Part shown: positions 26,264 to 36,492 of the stretch, piece after piece
Layout: the number at the start of each line of letters is the position of its first letter
Position numbering within the stretch: position 1 is the first letter of the stretch
Origin: Pseudomonas sp. C1C7
GTDB taxonomy: Bacteria; Pseudomonadota; Gammaproteobacteria; Pseudomonadales; Pseudomonadaceae
Assembly: GCF_013359595.1 (NCBI RefSeq)
Contig: NZ_JABFMP010000011.1
Location: 62,001-126,000, forward strand
Reading direction: 5' to 3'
DNA: 64,000 nt
Translations under genes and position numbers: made by a program
Notes under the pieces: generated by a model
Told to the model about the DNA's origin: nothing
The model's database searches: none
The model's input: only the letters and a program-made list of their open reading frames with translations

Positions 26264-29200
26264 TCGGTGCCCGCATGTTGCGTCTTCTGCCTCTGTTGTT
26301 GCTGCTGGTGCTGCCGTTTTCCGCGAGCCGTGCCGAAGACACGGTCGAGCCGAGCGGCTATGCGCCGGTGGCCGGCGAGAGCTTTTTCCTGCTGGCCGAC
26401 AGCAGTTTCGCCAGCGACGAACAGGCGATGGTGCGCCTGGAAGCCCCCGGCCGCGACTACCGCCGGTTCCGCATGGAGCCTTACGGCGGCGCGGACATCC
26501 GCGTGTATCGCATCGACAAGCCGCTGGATTTCCTCAAGCGCCAGAAGAACCTGCACCGGGTGGTCAGCGACGGCCAGTTCAAGGGCGAGGGCCTGTCCAA
26601 CACCCTGGCCTACCTGTGGGACAACTGGTATCGCAAATCCCGTCGGGTGATGCAGCGGGCGTTTTCCTACGAGTCGCGTAAACAAGTCACCGAGGAAGTC
26701 CCGGAACTGAAGATGGGCGAGGCCATGGCCGCGCCAACGCCCTATGACGCACAGCCGCAATTCGCACTGATTCCGGGCCTGCCGGTGGTCAGTCAGTTCC
26801 GCTATCCGTTGTGGGAAGCCAAGCCGATACAGCCGCCGCCGGGAGTGAACCTGGCCGGTTCTTCCAGTGAGTTCGTCAGCGTCGCGCCGGGCAACGTCTA
26901 TATCCCGTTGGGTCAGCTCAAACCGGGCCTGTATCTGGTGGAAGCGCTGATCGGCAAGTACCGTGCGACCACCATCGTCTTCGTGTCCAACACCGTGGCC
27001 GTGAGCAAGATTGCCGGTGATGAATTGCTGGTGTGGGCCGCGCGCAAACACGAAGGCAGTTCGGTGCCCAAGGTCAATGTGCTGTGGACCGATGGCCTGG
27101 GCGTGATGAGCAGTGGCGCCACCGATGCCGACGGTTTGCTGCGCCTGAAACACGTCAGCCCCGAGCGTTCGTTCGTGATCGGCGAGGACGAAGAGGGCGG
27201 GGTGTTCGTCTCGGAAAACTTCTACTACGACAGCGAAATCTACGACACCAAACTCTATGCCTTCACCGACCGGCCGCTGTATCGGCCGGGGGATTGGGTG
27301 TCGCTGAAAATCGTCGGTCGCGAGTTCAAGAATGCCTGGGATTCGGTGCAGCCGGCGGCGGCCGATGTCAACGTGACCGTGCTGGATGCGACGGGCACGG
27401 CGCTGCAAAGCCTGGACCTGAAGTTCGACGCCAAGGCCGGCACCCAGGGCCGTTTCCAGTTGCCGGACAACGCGGTGGCCGGTGGTTACGAGCTGCGTTT
27501 CAACTACAAGGATCAGGCCTACAGCAGTGCCTTCCGCGTGGCCGAATACATCAAGCCGCACTTCGAGATTTCCCTGAACCTGGCCAAGCAGGACTACCGC
27601 ACCGGCGAACCGGTGAAGGGCAATCTGGTGCTGCTGTACCCGGACGGCAAGCCGGTGGCCAACGCCAGGTTGAGCCTGAGCCTGCGGGCTCAGCAACTGT
27701 CGATGGTGGATAACGAACTGCAGTATCTGGGGCAATTTCCGGTGGAGCTGACCAGCACCGAACTGACCACTGACGCCAAGGGCAACGCCACCCTCGACCT
27801 GCCGGCGGCAGAGAAGCCGAGCCGCTACATGCTCACGGTCTTTGCCAGCGATGGCGCGGCGTATCGGGTCAAGACCACCAAGGAAATCCTCATCGACCGT
27901 GGTGCCGCAAACTTCCGCCTCAGTGCGCCGCAGCGCTTCAGCGCGGTGGGCGACAAGGTCGTCTTCAGCTACACCAATGAAAACGAGCAGGCCCAGGCGG
28001 TCGTGCCAAGCAGCTACGGCTGGGTGCGCCTGGAAGACCAGAGCACCGGCGAAGGCAAGCTGGCGGCCGGGGACAAGGGCTTCACCCTGGCCTTCGATCG
28101 CCCGGGCACTTACAACCTGACGCTGCGCGATGATCACGGCCGAACCCTTGGCGCGACCGGGCACTCGGTCACCGGCGAAGGCGTGAAAGCGGTGCCGGGC
28201 ACCGTGGAAATCGTCCTCGACAAACCCGAGTACAAGGCGGGCGATGAAGCGCTGGCGCTGATCACCTTCCCTGAGCCGGTCAGCGATGCGCTGCTGTCGC
28301 TGGAGCGGGACAAGGTCGAAGCCACGGCGTTGCTGTCCAAGGGCGGCGACTGGCTGAAGATGGAAAAGCTCAGCGACACCCAGTACCGCGCGCGTATCCC
28401 GGTGAAAGACAGCTTCACGCCGAACCTGACGTTCTCGGTGCTCTACACCAAGGGCGGTCAGTACAGCTTCCAGAATGCCGGGATCAAGGTGATCACGCCG
28501 CAGATCGACGTGGCTATCGCCACCGACAAGGATACCTATCAACCCGGCCAGACGGTGACCGTGGACCTGACTACGCAGTTCGCCGGCAAGCCGGTGCCGG
28601 CGCATCTGACGGTCAGCGTGGTCGACGAAATGGTCTACGCGCTGCAACCGGAAGTGGCGCCGACCATCGACCAGTTCTTCTATCACCCGCGGCGCAACAA
28701 CGTGCGCACCAGCGCCAGTTTGTCGTTCATCAGCTACGACGTCGCGCTACCGGGCAGCCCCGGTGCACCGGGCAAGGCCAACCGCAGCGAGCGTGGGGTG
28801 AAGGTGCTTGAGCGGCCGCGTCGAGAAGACGTCGATACCGCCACCTGGCAGCCGGAGCTGCTGACTGATGCCAATGGCAAAACCCGCTTCACCTTCAAGA
28901 TGCCGGACTCGCTGAGCCGCTGGCGCATCACCGCCCGTGCCATCGCCGATGACGGTCAGGTCGGGCAGAAGAAGCAGTTCGTGCGTTCGGAAAAACCGCT
29001 GTATCTGAAGTGGAGCGGGCCGAGCAAATTCCGCGCGGGCGATAAACCGGACCTCGGTGTGTTTGCCTTCAGCCAATCGGAAAGCCCGGTCAAGGCGGAG
29101 CTGGTGACCCATTACGCTGGTGCCGAACAGCGGATTCCCGTGACGCTCAACAGTGGTATCAATTACATCCCGCTGCCGGCGTTTGCCCTGGCCTCGGGCG

Positions 29201-30819
29201 AATGGACCGCCGAGCTCGTGCAGGACGGCAAGACCGCGGATGCCCTGGCCGTGCGCCTGATCGCAACCGGCGAAGGCTGGCAAGTCACGCAAACTCAAAG
29301 CCTGGACGTGGCCAGCGGTGACACGCCGCTGAGCCTGCCGGCAGACGCGACTGACATCCGCCTGCGCCTGGATGACAGCCCGCAAGCGCTGTTCCGCTCG
29401 GCGCTCGATGACCTGCTGGGCTACCCGTACGGCGGCGTCGAACAGACCGCCAGCCAGTTGCTGGCGCTGAGCATCGCCTATCCAGCGCTGTCGACGAACC
29501 CGCAGATTCGCGATCGCTTGCGCCTGATCATGCAGAACAGCCGCTTGCGCCTGGTGCAGATGGCCGGGCCGTCGGCGAGCTTCACCTGGTGGGGCATGGA
29601 CGGCGAGCCGGATGCGTTCCTCACCGCCTACGCCTATTACGCCGACTGGCACGCCAGCAAAGTGCTGGAGCTGAACCTGCCGTCGGAGCATTGGCAGCGG
29701 GTGCTGGAGGTCTACGCCAAGCAGGCGAAAAACACGCCGCTGTTGCAGCGCGCGCTGATCCTGTCGTTCGCCCGGCAGATGCAGTTGCCGGTAAACACAT
29801 TGCTCAGCGGCTTGATGGACGATCTGGCGCAAGCCGGCGAGGGCAGTGCCGCGAACGTGATGGAGTCGGATGGAGGCAGCCTGGTGATGGCTGACCCGGA
29901 CTCGGCGCTCGGTCTGGCCGCTGCACGGGTGCTGACCGCTTCTCTGGCGCGTGAGGCCAAGGTGACTGTGCCGGAGGCGTTCAATCGGCAAATGGCGGAT
30001 GCGCAACAGCGGCTGGCGGTCAGCTCGCAGCCGTTTGCCGAGGCATTGAGCCTGTCGCTGCAGCCTTTCGATCAGGCCCGGGCGACGGCATTGCTGCAAC
30101 GGCTGCTGCCGCAACAATCGACCCTGGAGCGCGCGTTGGCGCTGACCTGGTTGCAGCGCAGCATCGAGCAAGCGTCGCCGACCATCGCACTGGCGCCGGG
30201 TGAAGGCTGGAAGAAAAAGTACGGTGACAGCGGCGAGATGTACTGGGTCTGGCAGGGGGCTTCGCCGGTGCCTTCGGTGTTGTCGGTGAGCGGCACGCAG
30301 GAGCGTCCGTTGCGCGCCGCATTGAGCTTCCAGACCCGCCAGCCATCGGTTGATCCGCTGGCCGTGACCGTCACCCGTCGCCTGTCGCGCCTGGTGCCGG
30401 GCGACGAGGCCTTCACCTTCAAGCTCGAACCGGTCGGCACCACGCCGCTGTCCAGCGACAGCCTGTATCTGGACGAAGTGATCCTCACCAGCAAGGCCGC
30501 CAGACCCTTGCGCTACGGCCTGCTGGAAGTGCCGCTGCCACCGGGCGCCGATGTCGAGCGCACCACCTGGGGCATCAAGCTGATGGGCAAGGCGGGCACC
30601 GAGCCGACGGCCCTGGAAAAGGCCCGCTTCGAGCCGGGGCAACTGGCTTATGCGGTGCCGGTGGATGCGTTGAGCGGCGAATTGCGCCTGCGGCATCTGG
30701 TGCGCTTCTCGCAGAAGGGCCAGTTCAACCTGCCGCCGGTGCGTTTCACCCAGGTGTATGCGCCGCAACATCAGGCCCAGGAGCAGAAACCGGCGCTCGG
30801 TCAGGTGACGGTCCACTGA
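26260..30819 (+). CDS. magD: Bacterial alpha2-macroglobulin-like protein MagD (thioester-less)
   Basis: Encodes 1519 residues: signal peptide ([20 protein letters not shown]), tandem MG beta-domains (for example [15 protein letters not shown] and [20 protein letters not shown]), a proline/lysine-rich bait-like stretch near 835-855 ([18 protein letters not shown]), the A2M domain ([30 protein letters not shown]) and a helical toroid. At the thioester position it reads GVEQ (1059-1062) rather than CxEQ, so no covalent thioester can form, as reported for P. aeruginosa MagD. There is no lipobox. It probably acts as a periplasmic protease trap. The ATG overlaps the magC stop; magE follows after one base. 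Confidence 0.92.
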   Translation: MIGARMLRLLPLLLLLVLPFSASRAEDTVEPSGYAPVAGESFFLLADSSFASDEQAMVRLEAPGRDYRRFRMEPYGGADIRVYRIDKPLDFLKRQKNLHRVVSDGQFKGEGLSNTLAYLWDNWYRKSRRVMQRAFSYESRKQVTEEVPELKMGEAMAAPTPYDAQPQFALIPGLPVVSQFRYPLWEAKPIQPPPGVNLAGSSSEFVSVAPGNVYIPLGQLKPGLYLVEALIGKYRATTIVFVSNTVAVSKIAGDELLVWAARKHEGSSVPKVNVLWTDGLGVMSSGATDADGLLRLKHVSPERSFVIGEDEEGGVFVSENFYYDSEIYDTKLYAFTDRPLYRPGDWVSLKIVGREFKNAWDSVQPAAADVNVTVLDATGTALQSLDLKFDAKAGTQGRFQLPDNAVAGGYELRFNYKDQAYSSAFRVAEYIKPHFEISLNLAKQDYRTGEPVKGNLVLLYPDGKPVANARLSLSLRAQQLSMVDNELQYLGQFPVELTSTELTTDAKGNATLDLPAAEKPSRYMLTVFASDGAAYRVKTTKEILIDRGAANFRLSAPQRFSAVGDKVVFSYTNENEQAQAVVPSSYGWVRLEDQSTGEGKLAAGDKGFTLAFDRPGTYNLTLRDDHGRTLGATGHSVTGEGVKAVPGTVEIVLDKPEYKAGDEALALITFPEPVSDALLSLERDKVEATALLSKGGDWLKMEKLSDTQYRARIPVKDSFTPNLTFSVLYTKGGQYSFQNAGIKVITPQIDVAIATDKDTYQPGQTVTVDLTTQFAGKPVPAHLTVSVVDEMVYALQPEVAPTIDQFFYHPRRNNVRTSASLSFISYDVALPGSPGAPGKANRSERGVKVLERPRREDVDTATWQPELLTDANGKTRFTFKMPDSLSRWRITARAIADDGQVGQKKQFVRSEKPLYLKWSGPSKFRAGDKPDLGVFAFSQSESPVKAELVTHYAGAEQRIPVTLNSGINYIPLPAFALASGEWTAELVQDGKTADALAVRLIATGEGWQVTQTQSLDVASGDTPLSLPADATDIRLRLDDSPQALFRSALDDLLGYPYGGVEQTASQLLALSIAYPALSTNPQIRDRLRLIMQNSRLRLVQMAGPSASFTWWGMDGEPDAFLTAYAYYADWHASKVLELNLPSEHWQRVLEVYAKQAKNTPLLQRALILSFARQMQLPVNTLLSGLMDDLAQAGEGSAANVMESDGGSLVMADPDSALGLAAARVLTASLAREAKVTVPEAFNRQMADAQQRLAVSSQPFAEALSLSLQPFDQARATALLQRLLPQQSTLERALALTWLQRSIEQASPTIALAPGEGWKKKYGDSGEMYWVWQGASPVPSVLSVSGTQERPLRAALSFQTRQPSVDPLAVTVTRRLSRLVPGDEAFTFKLEPVGTTPLSSDSLYLDEVILTSKAARPLRYGLLEVPLPPGADVERTTWGIKLMGKAGTEPTALEKARFEPGQLAYAVPVDALSGELRLRHLVRFSQKGQFNLPPVRFTQVYAPQHQAQEQKPALGQVTVH

Positions 30820-30820
30820 C

Positions 30821-32440
30821 ATGTTTCGGGCGCTGGTCTGCGGCTTGCTGTGTTTGATACCTGCGCTGACGATGGCGCAGGACGAGCCCTTGCGTCTGGC
30901 CTTCAAGGGCGAGTTGCTGTCCTTGAGCCGGACGCAGCTGCTGTCCCGCGAGCCGTTGCCGGACGCTTTGCAGGCACCGCTGGGCAGCGTGTGGAAGCTG
31001 TTCGTCTACGCCTGGCTGGTGGACACCGGGGCCCGCGAGCCGGCTTATGAATGTCGCGGGCAGTCGAAGGAAGAAGTCTATTGCTGCACCGCGGGCGGCA
31101 AGATTGAGCGCGATCAGGCGTTGGTGAAGTCCTGCGGGTTGTATTTCGAGCCGTCGCGGCTGGGGATTTCTGCAGCGGACTGGCAGGCGTATTGGCAGGC
31201 GCGGCAGGCGCCGCAGTGGCTGATGTATTTGCCTTCGTTGCAGCCGGCGACACGGGTGTCGGTGGCGGAGTTGTTGCGCATGATGGCAACGATGCCGGCG
31301 CAGGATCAGGCTCGGCGAGTGCTGCTCGATGTGGTGTTGAGCGCTGCCGATGGAAATGTAGTGGGCGAACTCGGCAGCCGCTTGCGGGTGAAGACCTGGA
31401 GCTGGCTGGGAGATCAGGACGCTGCCTCGCGCCAGGGTGGTTTCGCTGGCTGGACCGTGGACGGCACGCCGATCTGGGCGGGTGGTCGCGGCACCAGTCA
31501 GCGGGTTTTGCGTGATTACGCACAGGCTCTGTCGACGGTCGTGCCTGTGCAATGGCCTGTCGATGCGGGGCGATGTGTCGAGGTCAGCCTGTTTTCCCGC
31601 TATCCGCTCAAACAGGTGCTTTCGGGTGGTAAGCAGGTGACTTCGGGGCCATTGCGTGGTGACTATCGCGTCGAATTCGACAACGGCAATCAGCTCGATA
31701 TCCACAGTGGCGGTGAGCTGTATCTGCTCAAGGACAAACTCGTCGCCCGCCTGGATCGCGAGGAATACGTCGCCCGCGTGCTGCAACGCGAAGCCACTCC
31801 AGAGCCTGCCGAAGCCGCCAAAGCCCTGGCCGTGGCGATCCGCACCTATCTTCTGCAAAACGCCACCCGCAATGGGGACTGCCTGAGCATCGACGACAGC
31901 AGCCAGCGCCAGCGTGTGGCCCCGCGCCCGGCCAGTGTTGAGGCGCGCGACGTGGCGGCATGGACCAGCGATCTGGTGCTGGCGGGCAGCGACGTCACTT
32001 ACCACTCCGATCAACCGGGCCCGGACAAGCTGTCCTGGCAGCAAGCCGTCGAGCAGGCCAATGCCGGCCAGCGCTACGACGCCATCCTTTTGCACGCTTA
32101 CCCGCGAGCAAGCCTGAGTCGTTGGGACAATCCGGTGGCCTCTTGCGAAGCCTTGCCCGCCGCACAGGACTGGCTGCAAAAGCAACGGCGCGGCTGGCGT
32201 CCCCGGCTCGAAAGCGAAACCGGCTACAACGAAGTCATCACCTTCGCCGTCTGCCGCCTGGCGTTCGGCCGGCCCTATGTCGACCGCGAGCGTCAGCGCA
32301 TCTACGTGCGTGGCGTGCTGTCCTTGCAGGACCGTCTCGACCTGACCCACGAATATTTGCACCTGGCTTTCGAAGCTCATCCCAACGGCCAGGACGAAAC
32401 CTACATCGAAGGCCTCGCCCGCCACCTTTTGCTGGAATAA
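30821..32440 (+). CDS. magE: MagE-like DUF2300 protein: SxxK region, SpoIID-like region and HEXXH motif
   Basis: Encodes 539 residues with a signal peptide (MFRALVCGLLCLIPALTMA). Three catalytic-looking regions are readable. First, LGSVWKLFVYAWL with SVWK at 56-59, and KT at 191-192 followed by GGFAGWTVDG, as in penicillin-binding transpeptidases. Second, residues 310-395 (LDREEYVARVLQREATPE, then EAAKALAVAIRTYLL, DDSSQRQRV, TSDLVLAGSDVTYHS) align with SpoIID/LytB, keeping the glutamate (E324). Third, HEYLH at 510-514 with acidic residues downstream matches a zincin motif. The protein belongs to YfaQ/DUF2300; assigned activities are inference from motifs. Confidence 0.85.
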   Translation: MFRALVCGLLCLIPALTMAQDEPLRLAFKGELLSLSRTQLLSREPLPDALQAPLGSVWKLFVYAWLVDTGAREPAYECRGQSKEEVYCCTAGGKIERDQALVKSCGLYFEPSRLGISAADWQAYWQARQAPQWLMYLPSLQPATRVSVAELLRMMATMPAQDQARRVLLDVVLSAADGNVVGELGSRLRVKTWSWLGDQDAASRQGGFAGWTVDGTPIWAGGRGTSQRVLRDYAQALSTVVPVQWPVDAGRCVEVSLFSRYPLKQVLSGGKQVTSGPLRGDYRVEFDNGNQLDIHSGGELYLLKDKLVARLDREEYVARVLQREATPEPAEAAKALAVAIRTYLLQNATRNGDCLSIDDSSQRQRVAPRPASVEARDVAAWTSDLVLAGSDVTYHSDQPGPDKLSWQQAVEQANAGQRYDAILLHAYPRASLSRWDNPVASCEALPAAQDWLQKQRRGWRPRLESETGYNEVITFAVCRLAFGRPYVDRERQRIYVRGVLSLQDRLDLTHEYLHLAFEAHPNGQDETYIEGLARHLLLE

Positions 32441-32443
32441 CCC

Positions 32444-33256
32444 ATGACACTTCGTTTTCCACAGGTCTTGCTGTTGCTCTGCACGTTTGCCGCACTCTCG
32501 CCGGCGATGGCGGCAGACGGCGTCAAACTCGACACCCCGGTCGGCGGCTGGCGCACCGGCGCGCCCGAAGGCGAGGGCGAAAGCTTCCGCCAGACCGTCA
32601 ACTACCCGGCCTCCTCGGTGAACACCCCTGCCGGCCAGGCCAACACCGCGCGCATCAGCGGCCAGATCAAGGCCACGCCCAAGAGCAACGATCCGGGCCG
32701 ACTGATCGTCAATGGCGTCAGCATGCCGCTGAAAGTCGACCCCGCCGGCCGCTTTGATCGCCCGTTCTCCTTCCCCAACGGCAGCAACAGCGTCGAAGTC
32801 CGCAGCCCCGACGGTCAGCAACGCCACCGCACGCAATTCCTCAACACCAGCGGCGGCGCAACCCCGGCAAAACTGCGCGTCCTGCTGGCCTGGGACAGCG
32901 ACGGCACCGACCTGGACCTGCACCTCATCACCCCCGACGGCGCCCACATCTGGTACGGCGACCGCACCGCCCCCAACGGCGCCGCCCTCGACGTCGACGT
33001 CACCACCGGCTACGGCCCCGAAATCTTCGCCATGCCTGCGCCGATCAAGGGGCAGTACCTGGTGTATGTGAATTACTTCGGCGGTGGGTATCGCAGTGAT
33101 GACGAAGGGCAGGAGGATGCGGTGCAGCCGCTGACTACGGCGCAGGTGACGGTGATTACGGAAGAGGGGACGCCGAGCGAAAAGATGGAGACGTTTCTGG
33201 TGCCGATGCGGGCGGTGGGGGAGTTGACGTTGGTTAAGGGGTTTAGTTATCCGTGA
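32444..33256 (+). CDS. magF: MagF-like DUF2135 (YfaP family) secreted protein
   Basis: Encodes 270 residues: signal peptide ([23 protein letters not shown]), then [11 protein letters not shown] and the DUF2135 core [27 protein letters not shown] ... [26 protein letters not shown]. It parallels MagA (GGW start, NSVEVRS...GQ, DLHxITPDG, YLVYVNY), so the operon begins and ends with paralogues. The last ~200 bases use noticeably different codons (many GTG, TTG, GGG). The stop abuts the left edge of the metal island. Confidence 0.82.
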   Translation: MTLRFPQVLLLLCTFAALSPAMAADGVKLDTPVGGWRTGAPEGEGESFRQTVNYPASSVNTPAGQANTARISGQIKATPKSNDPGRLIVNGVSMPLKVDPAGRFDRPFSFPNGSNSVEVRSPDGQQRHRTQFLNTSGGATPAKLRVLLAWDSDGTDLDLHLITPDGAHIWYGDRTAPNGAALDVDVTTGYGPEIFAMPAPIKGQYLVYVNYFGGGYRSDDEGQEDAVQPLTTAQVTVITEEGTPSEKMETFLVPMRAVGELTLVKGFSYP

Positions 33257-33264
33257 GGCTTTAT

Positions 33265-33386
33265 GCTCAGTGCATGTTGAAGGGCATCGGTACCCGTGAG
33301 GACCCGGTCAACAGTGAATCCCGCCTCTGCAAGGCCCTGTTGTAAATCAGCACCGGTTTTCGGTTCGTCCTTGTGGCTACATTATG
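33265..33386 (-). pseudogene. 5' stub of a copR-type response regulator
   Basis: The minus strand encodes [18 protein letters not shown] then [17 protein letters not shown], which I recognise as the start of the CopR/CzcR receiver domain (family: EDEPKTGxYLQQGL...). The initiation region is damaged (a roughly 2-base shift before DEP and loss of the first codons), and homology ends at about 33265, just past the magF stop. No histidine kinase follows. It marks one edge of the metal island. Confidence 0.7.
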
Positions 33387-33576
33387 CTGCTGTCGTCGGC
33401 CGCTTTTTGCTGAGGGCGGGTGCGATCGGCATTAAAGCGGATACAGTAGCTTCGCGACAAAGACGAAGTGATTCTGGTGAAGGCGAAAAAAGCTCAACCC
33501 AGCGTAGTCTTCCAGACATTACACATTGCCCTTGAGAATGGTGTAATGGCGGACTTCCCACCCGAGCGTGACCGGC
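33387..33576. other. Unassigned DNA between the copR stub and arsH
   Basis: No convincing gene. The plus strand from 33453 to 33584 is open and could encode about 43 residues (RDKDEVILVKAKKAQPS...) with no recognised family; it overlaps the arsH end tail-to-tail. Probably debris from the recombination that assembled the island. Confidence 0.4.
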
Positions 33577-34311
33577 CTAGATAGAGCGTTGATTCATCCT
33601 GGCAGATAAAGCTTCCGCGCTTTCTTTTCGCTCCGAGTAGCGATCAACCAGATAGTCTTCACGGCCACGAACCAGCAGAGTGAATTTCACCAGTTCTTCC
33701 ATAACGTCGACTACACGGTCGTAGTACGGCGAAGGCTTCATTCGGTCGGTGTCATCGAACTCCAAATAAGCTTTGGGCACCGACGACTGATTCGGGATGG
33801 TCAGCATGCGCATCCACCGACCCAGAACACGCATTTGGTTCACTGCGTTGAAGGACTGCGAGCCGCCGCACACCTGCATCACTGCGAGCGTTTTGCCTTG
33901 GGTAGGCCTCACTGCGCCCATGGTTAACGGAATCCAGTCGATCTGCGCTTTGAACACCGCAGACATCGCACCGTGACGTTCCGGGGAGCACCACACCTGA
34001 CCGTCTGACCACAGCACCAGATCACGTAGCTCCTTCACCTTAGGGTGATCGACTGGCGCGTCATCTGGCAAGGGTAGCCCTGATGGATCGAAGATCATTG
34101 TCTCGGCCCCCATGTGTTGGAGCAAACGTGCTGCCTCCAGCGTCAGCAGTCTGCTGAACGACCGCTCTCTGGTCGAGCCATAAAGAAGCAGGATTCGTGG
34201 CTTGACGTTCGAAGCATCTGCCAGGCCCAGTTTATCGGTGTTGGGGAGATCCATCAGCGAAAGATCAAGGGCAGGAAAAGTCTCGGTAGAGTCCGTATCA
34301 AATTCGCTCAT
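33577..34311 (-). CDS. arsH: ArsH NADPH-dependent FMN reductase
   Basis: Encodes 244 residues. The flavodoxin-like fold shows [16 protein letters not shown] (FMN phosphate loop), [37 protein letters not shown] and [19 protein letters not shown], all typical of ArsH. ArsH oxidises trivalent organoarsenicals and confers resistance to them. It is last in arsRBCH. The ATG at 34311 overlaps the arsC TGA by one base (TGATG); a GTG one codon earlier is also possible. Confidence 0.94.
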   Translation of the reverse strand: MSEFDTDSTETFPALDLSLMDLPNTDKLGLADASNVKPRILLLYGSTRERSFSRLLTLEAARLLQHMGAETMIFDPSGLPLPDDAPVDHPKVKELRDLVLWSDGQVWCSPERHGAMSAVFKAQIDWIPLTMGAVRPTQGKTLAVMQVCGGSQSFNAVNQMRVLGRWMRMLTIPNQSSVPKAYLEFDDTDRMKPSPYYDRVVDVMEELVKFTLLVRGREDYLVDRYSERKESAEALSARMNQRSI

Positions 34312-34781
34312 CACAATGCTCCGATTCGATCCAAGGCCTGCTTCAGATCAGCCCCTTGAAGCGTTTTCATATCCAGGGTGAAGAACGCGGCAAATCGCCT
34401 CTTGATGTGTTCAACCGTCGCATCAAATGCGGCCTGAATATCCTCATCAGCGCCGTCTACCTCCGACGGGTCGGACAGCCCCCAGTGGCTTTTGATGGCC
34501 GGGCCGAAATACACCGGGCAAGGCTCGCCGCCTGCCTTGTCGCATACGGTGATGACGATATCGGGCGGCGTGTCTGCGAAAGCCTCCGAGCCTTTGCTGT
34601 ACAGGCCAGACGTATCGATCCCCAACCCTTGCAGAGTGCTCACAGCACGTGGGTTGATTTTGCCGCTGGGGAAACTGCCCGAACTGATGGCTGTGAATCC
34701 GTCGGGGGCAACATGGTTGAACAGCCCCTCTGACAGGACGCTGCGGCAGCTATTGGCCGTACACATGAATAGGATCTTCAT
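34311..34781 (-). CDS. arsC: Arsenate reductase (low-molecular-weight phosphatase type)
   Basis: Encodes 156 residues. The P-loop CTANSCR (Cys7-Arg13, CX5R) and the DP loop ([11 protein letters not shown]) place it in the LMW-PTP/ArsC family, which reduces arsenate to arsenite using Cys redox relay. A second cysteine pair in [14 protein letters not shown] (about 79-88) fits the thioredoxin-coupled mechanism. It lies between arsB and arsH. Confidence 0.93.
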   Translation of the reverse strand: MKILFMCTANSCRSVLSEGLFNHVAPDGFTAISSGSFPSGKINPRAVSTLQGLGIDTSGLYSKGSEAFADTPPDIVITVCDKAGGEPCPVYFGPAIKSHWGLSDPSEVDGADEDIQAAFDATVEHIKRRFAAFFTLDMKTLQGADLKQALDRIGAL

Positions 34782-34791
34782 AAGCTAACTC

Positions 34792-36081
34792 CTACGCGCT
34801 GATGCTCAAGCGCACGGCAAGTGCTGCCAGTGTCGCAAGCAGAATGGGAAAGGTGAGTACGCAGCCGACCTTGAAGTAGTAACCCCAAGTGATGCGGATG
34901 TTTTTCTGAGCCAGGACATGCAGCCACAGCAGCGTTGCCAGACTGCCGATGGGCGTGATCTTTGGGCCAAGGTCGCAGCCAATGACATTGGCGTACACCA
35001 TCGCTTCCTGCGTGAGCCCAGAGGCGCCAGTTCCCTGAATCGACAAGGCACCGATCAGCACGCTGGGCATGTTGTTCATCACGGATGACAGCAGCGCGGC
35101 AGTGAAGCCGGTGCCCAATGTGGCAGCCCACAGGCCATGGTCGGCGAAGGTGCCAAGCAGTGAGCTGAGTCCTTCAGTCAGCCCGGCATTCTTAAGCCCG
35201 TAGATCACCAGATACATGCCGAGCGAAAACAGCACAACCTGCCAGGGTGCGTTGAACATTACTTTGCGTGTCGAGATCACATGCCCCTTCGCGGCGATGA
35301 TCAGCAGCACCAGAGCGCATACGGCGGCGACACCACTGACAGGGATGCCTAGTGGTTCAAGGGCGAACAAACCGACCAGCAGAAGTAGTAACACCCACCA
35401 GCCCGCAATGAACGTATGGCGATCTTTGATCGCCTCTTCTGGTCGCCGTAATTGATCGGGCGAGTACGTCAACGGCACTTCCTTCCGATAGAACAGCCAG
35501 AGCATGCCCAGGGTCGCAACGATACTGACCAGATTTACTGGCCACATGATCGAGGCGTACCGAGCAAAACCGATATCGAAAAAGTCCGCAGAGACGATGT
35601 TCACGAGGTTCGAGACAATCAGCGGCAGGCTTGCAGTGTCGGCAATGAACCCCGCAGCCATCACGAATGCCAAAGTTGCGGATGGACTGAAGCGCAGCGA
35701 TGTCAGCATTGCGATCACGATGGGAGTCAAAATCAATGCTGCGCCATCATTCGCAAACAGTGCCGAGACTGCTGCACCAAGAAGCACCATCAGCGCAAAC
35801 AGGCGAGCACCGCTACCTTGGCCCCAGCGGGCCATATGAAGTGCTGCCCATTCGAAAAAGCCCGCTTCATCCAGCAGGAGGCTGATGATGATCACCGCGA
35901 TGAACGTTGCCGTGGCGTTCCACACGATATGCCAGACAACGGGGATATCGCCGAACGCGATGACGCCAGTCATCAATGCGAGCACCGCTCCGGCAGATGC
36001 ACTCCAGCCCACGCCGAGCCCGCGAGGTTGCCAGATCACCAGTACCAGCGTGACCAGAAATATTGAAACTGCCAGCAGCAT
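34792..36081 (-). CDS. arsB: Arsenite efflux pump ArsB
   Basis: Encodes 429 residues, the usual ArsB length, with about 12 TM helices. Signature segments are [67 protein letters not shown] and [13 protein letters not shown]. ArsB exports As(III)/Sb(III) across the inner membrane. A much longer frame exists upstream, but [19 protein letters not shown] at 36081 is the conserved start. It follows arsR by 19 bp. Confidence 0.95.
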   Translation of the reverse strand: MLLAVSIFLVTLVLVIWQPRGLGVGWSASAGAVLALMTGVIAFGDIPVVWHIVWNATATFIAVIIISLLLDEAGFFEWAALHMARWGQGSGARLFALMVLLGAAVSALFANDGAALILTPIVIAMLTSLRFSPSATLAFVMAAGFIADTASLPLIVSNLVNIVSADFFDIGFARYASIMWPVNLVSIVATLGMLWLFYRKEVPLTYSPDQLRRPEEAIKDRHTFIAGWWVLLLLLVGLFALEPLGIPVSGVAAVCALVLLIIAAKGHVISTRKVMFNAPWQVVLFSLGMYLVIYGLKNAGLTEGLSSLLGTFADHGLWAATLGTGFTAALLSSVMNNMPSVLIGALSIQGTGASGLTQEAMVYANVIGCDLGPKITPIGSLATLLWLHVLAQKNIRITWGYYFKVGCVLTFPILLATLAALAVRLSISA

Positions 36082-36100
36082 GTCAGTTCTCCAGAAACAC

Positions 36101-36451
36101 TTAGCAGCAGGAAACCTGGCGTACCGGGCGACCTTCCATTGAGGCAAGGCGACCTTGGTCATCGCCGAGCCAGGAACGGTTAGCCTCAAGCGTTGTTTGG
36201 AGTACCTCCACTGCCCACTGAGGCAGCTCTGGATGAAGGCGATAATAGATCCACTGCCCCTGACGGCGATCCTCCAGCAGCCCGCAGGTACGCAACTGCG
36301 CAAGGTGTCGGGAGACTTTTGGTTGGTGATCGTCGAGCGCCCAGATCAGTTCGCAGACACATAGCTCGCCCTCGGCAGCGAGCATGAGCATGATCCGGGC
36401 GCGGGTTTCGTCACCGAGACATTTGAAGAAGGTGTGGGGCTGAATGGACAT
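36101..36451 (-). CDS. arsR: Arsenic-responsive ArsR-family repressor
   Basis: Encodes 116 residues. The winged helix has the As(III)-sensing ELCVCEL motif on helix 3, followed by [31 protein letters not shown]-terminal CC is also present. I used the ATG at 36451 ([17 protein letters not shown]); an in-frame TTG two codons upstream is less likely. It should repress its own operon, and a direct repeat with TTCGAA palindromes lies just upstream. Confidence 0.93.
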   Translation of the reverse strand: MSIQPHTFFKCLGDETRARIMLMLAAEGELCVCELIWALDDHQPKVSRHLAQLRTCGLLEDRRQGQWIYYRLHPELPQWAVEVLQTTLEANRSWLGDDQGRLASMEGRPVRQVSCC

Positions 36452-36462
36452 AGTCAACCTGA

Positions 36463-36492
36463 ATATTCGAATTTACGTATATTCGAATTTAC
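36463..36492 (-). promoter_or_regulatory. Candidate ArsR operator / ars promoter region
   Basis: The 14-base sequence atattcgaatttac occurs twice (36463-36476 and 36479-36492), spaced 16 bases apart, each with a TTCGAA palindrome. It begins 12 bases upstream of the arsR ATG. ArsR-binding here is inferred. Confidence 0.6.

Noticed and set aside
26236..32947. Very long minus-strand open frames (700-816 codons) opposite the mag operon
   Set aside because: They are shadows of high-GC codon bias in magD and magE. Composition is His/Gln/Arg-rich with no family features or ribosome sites.
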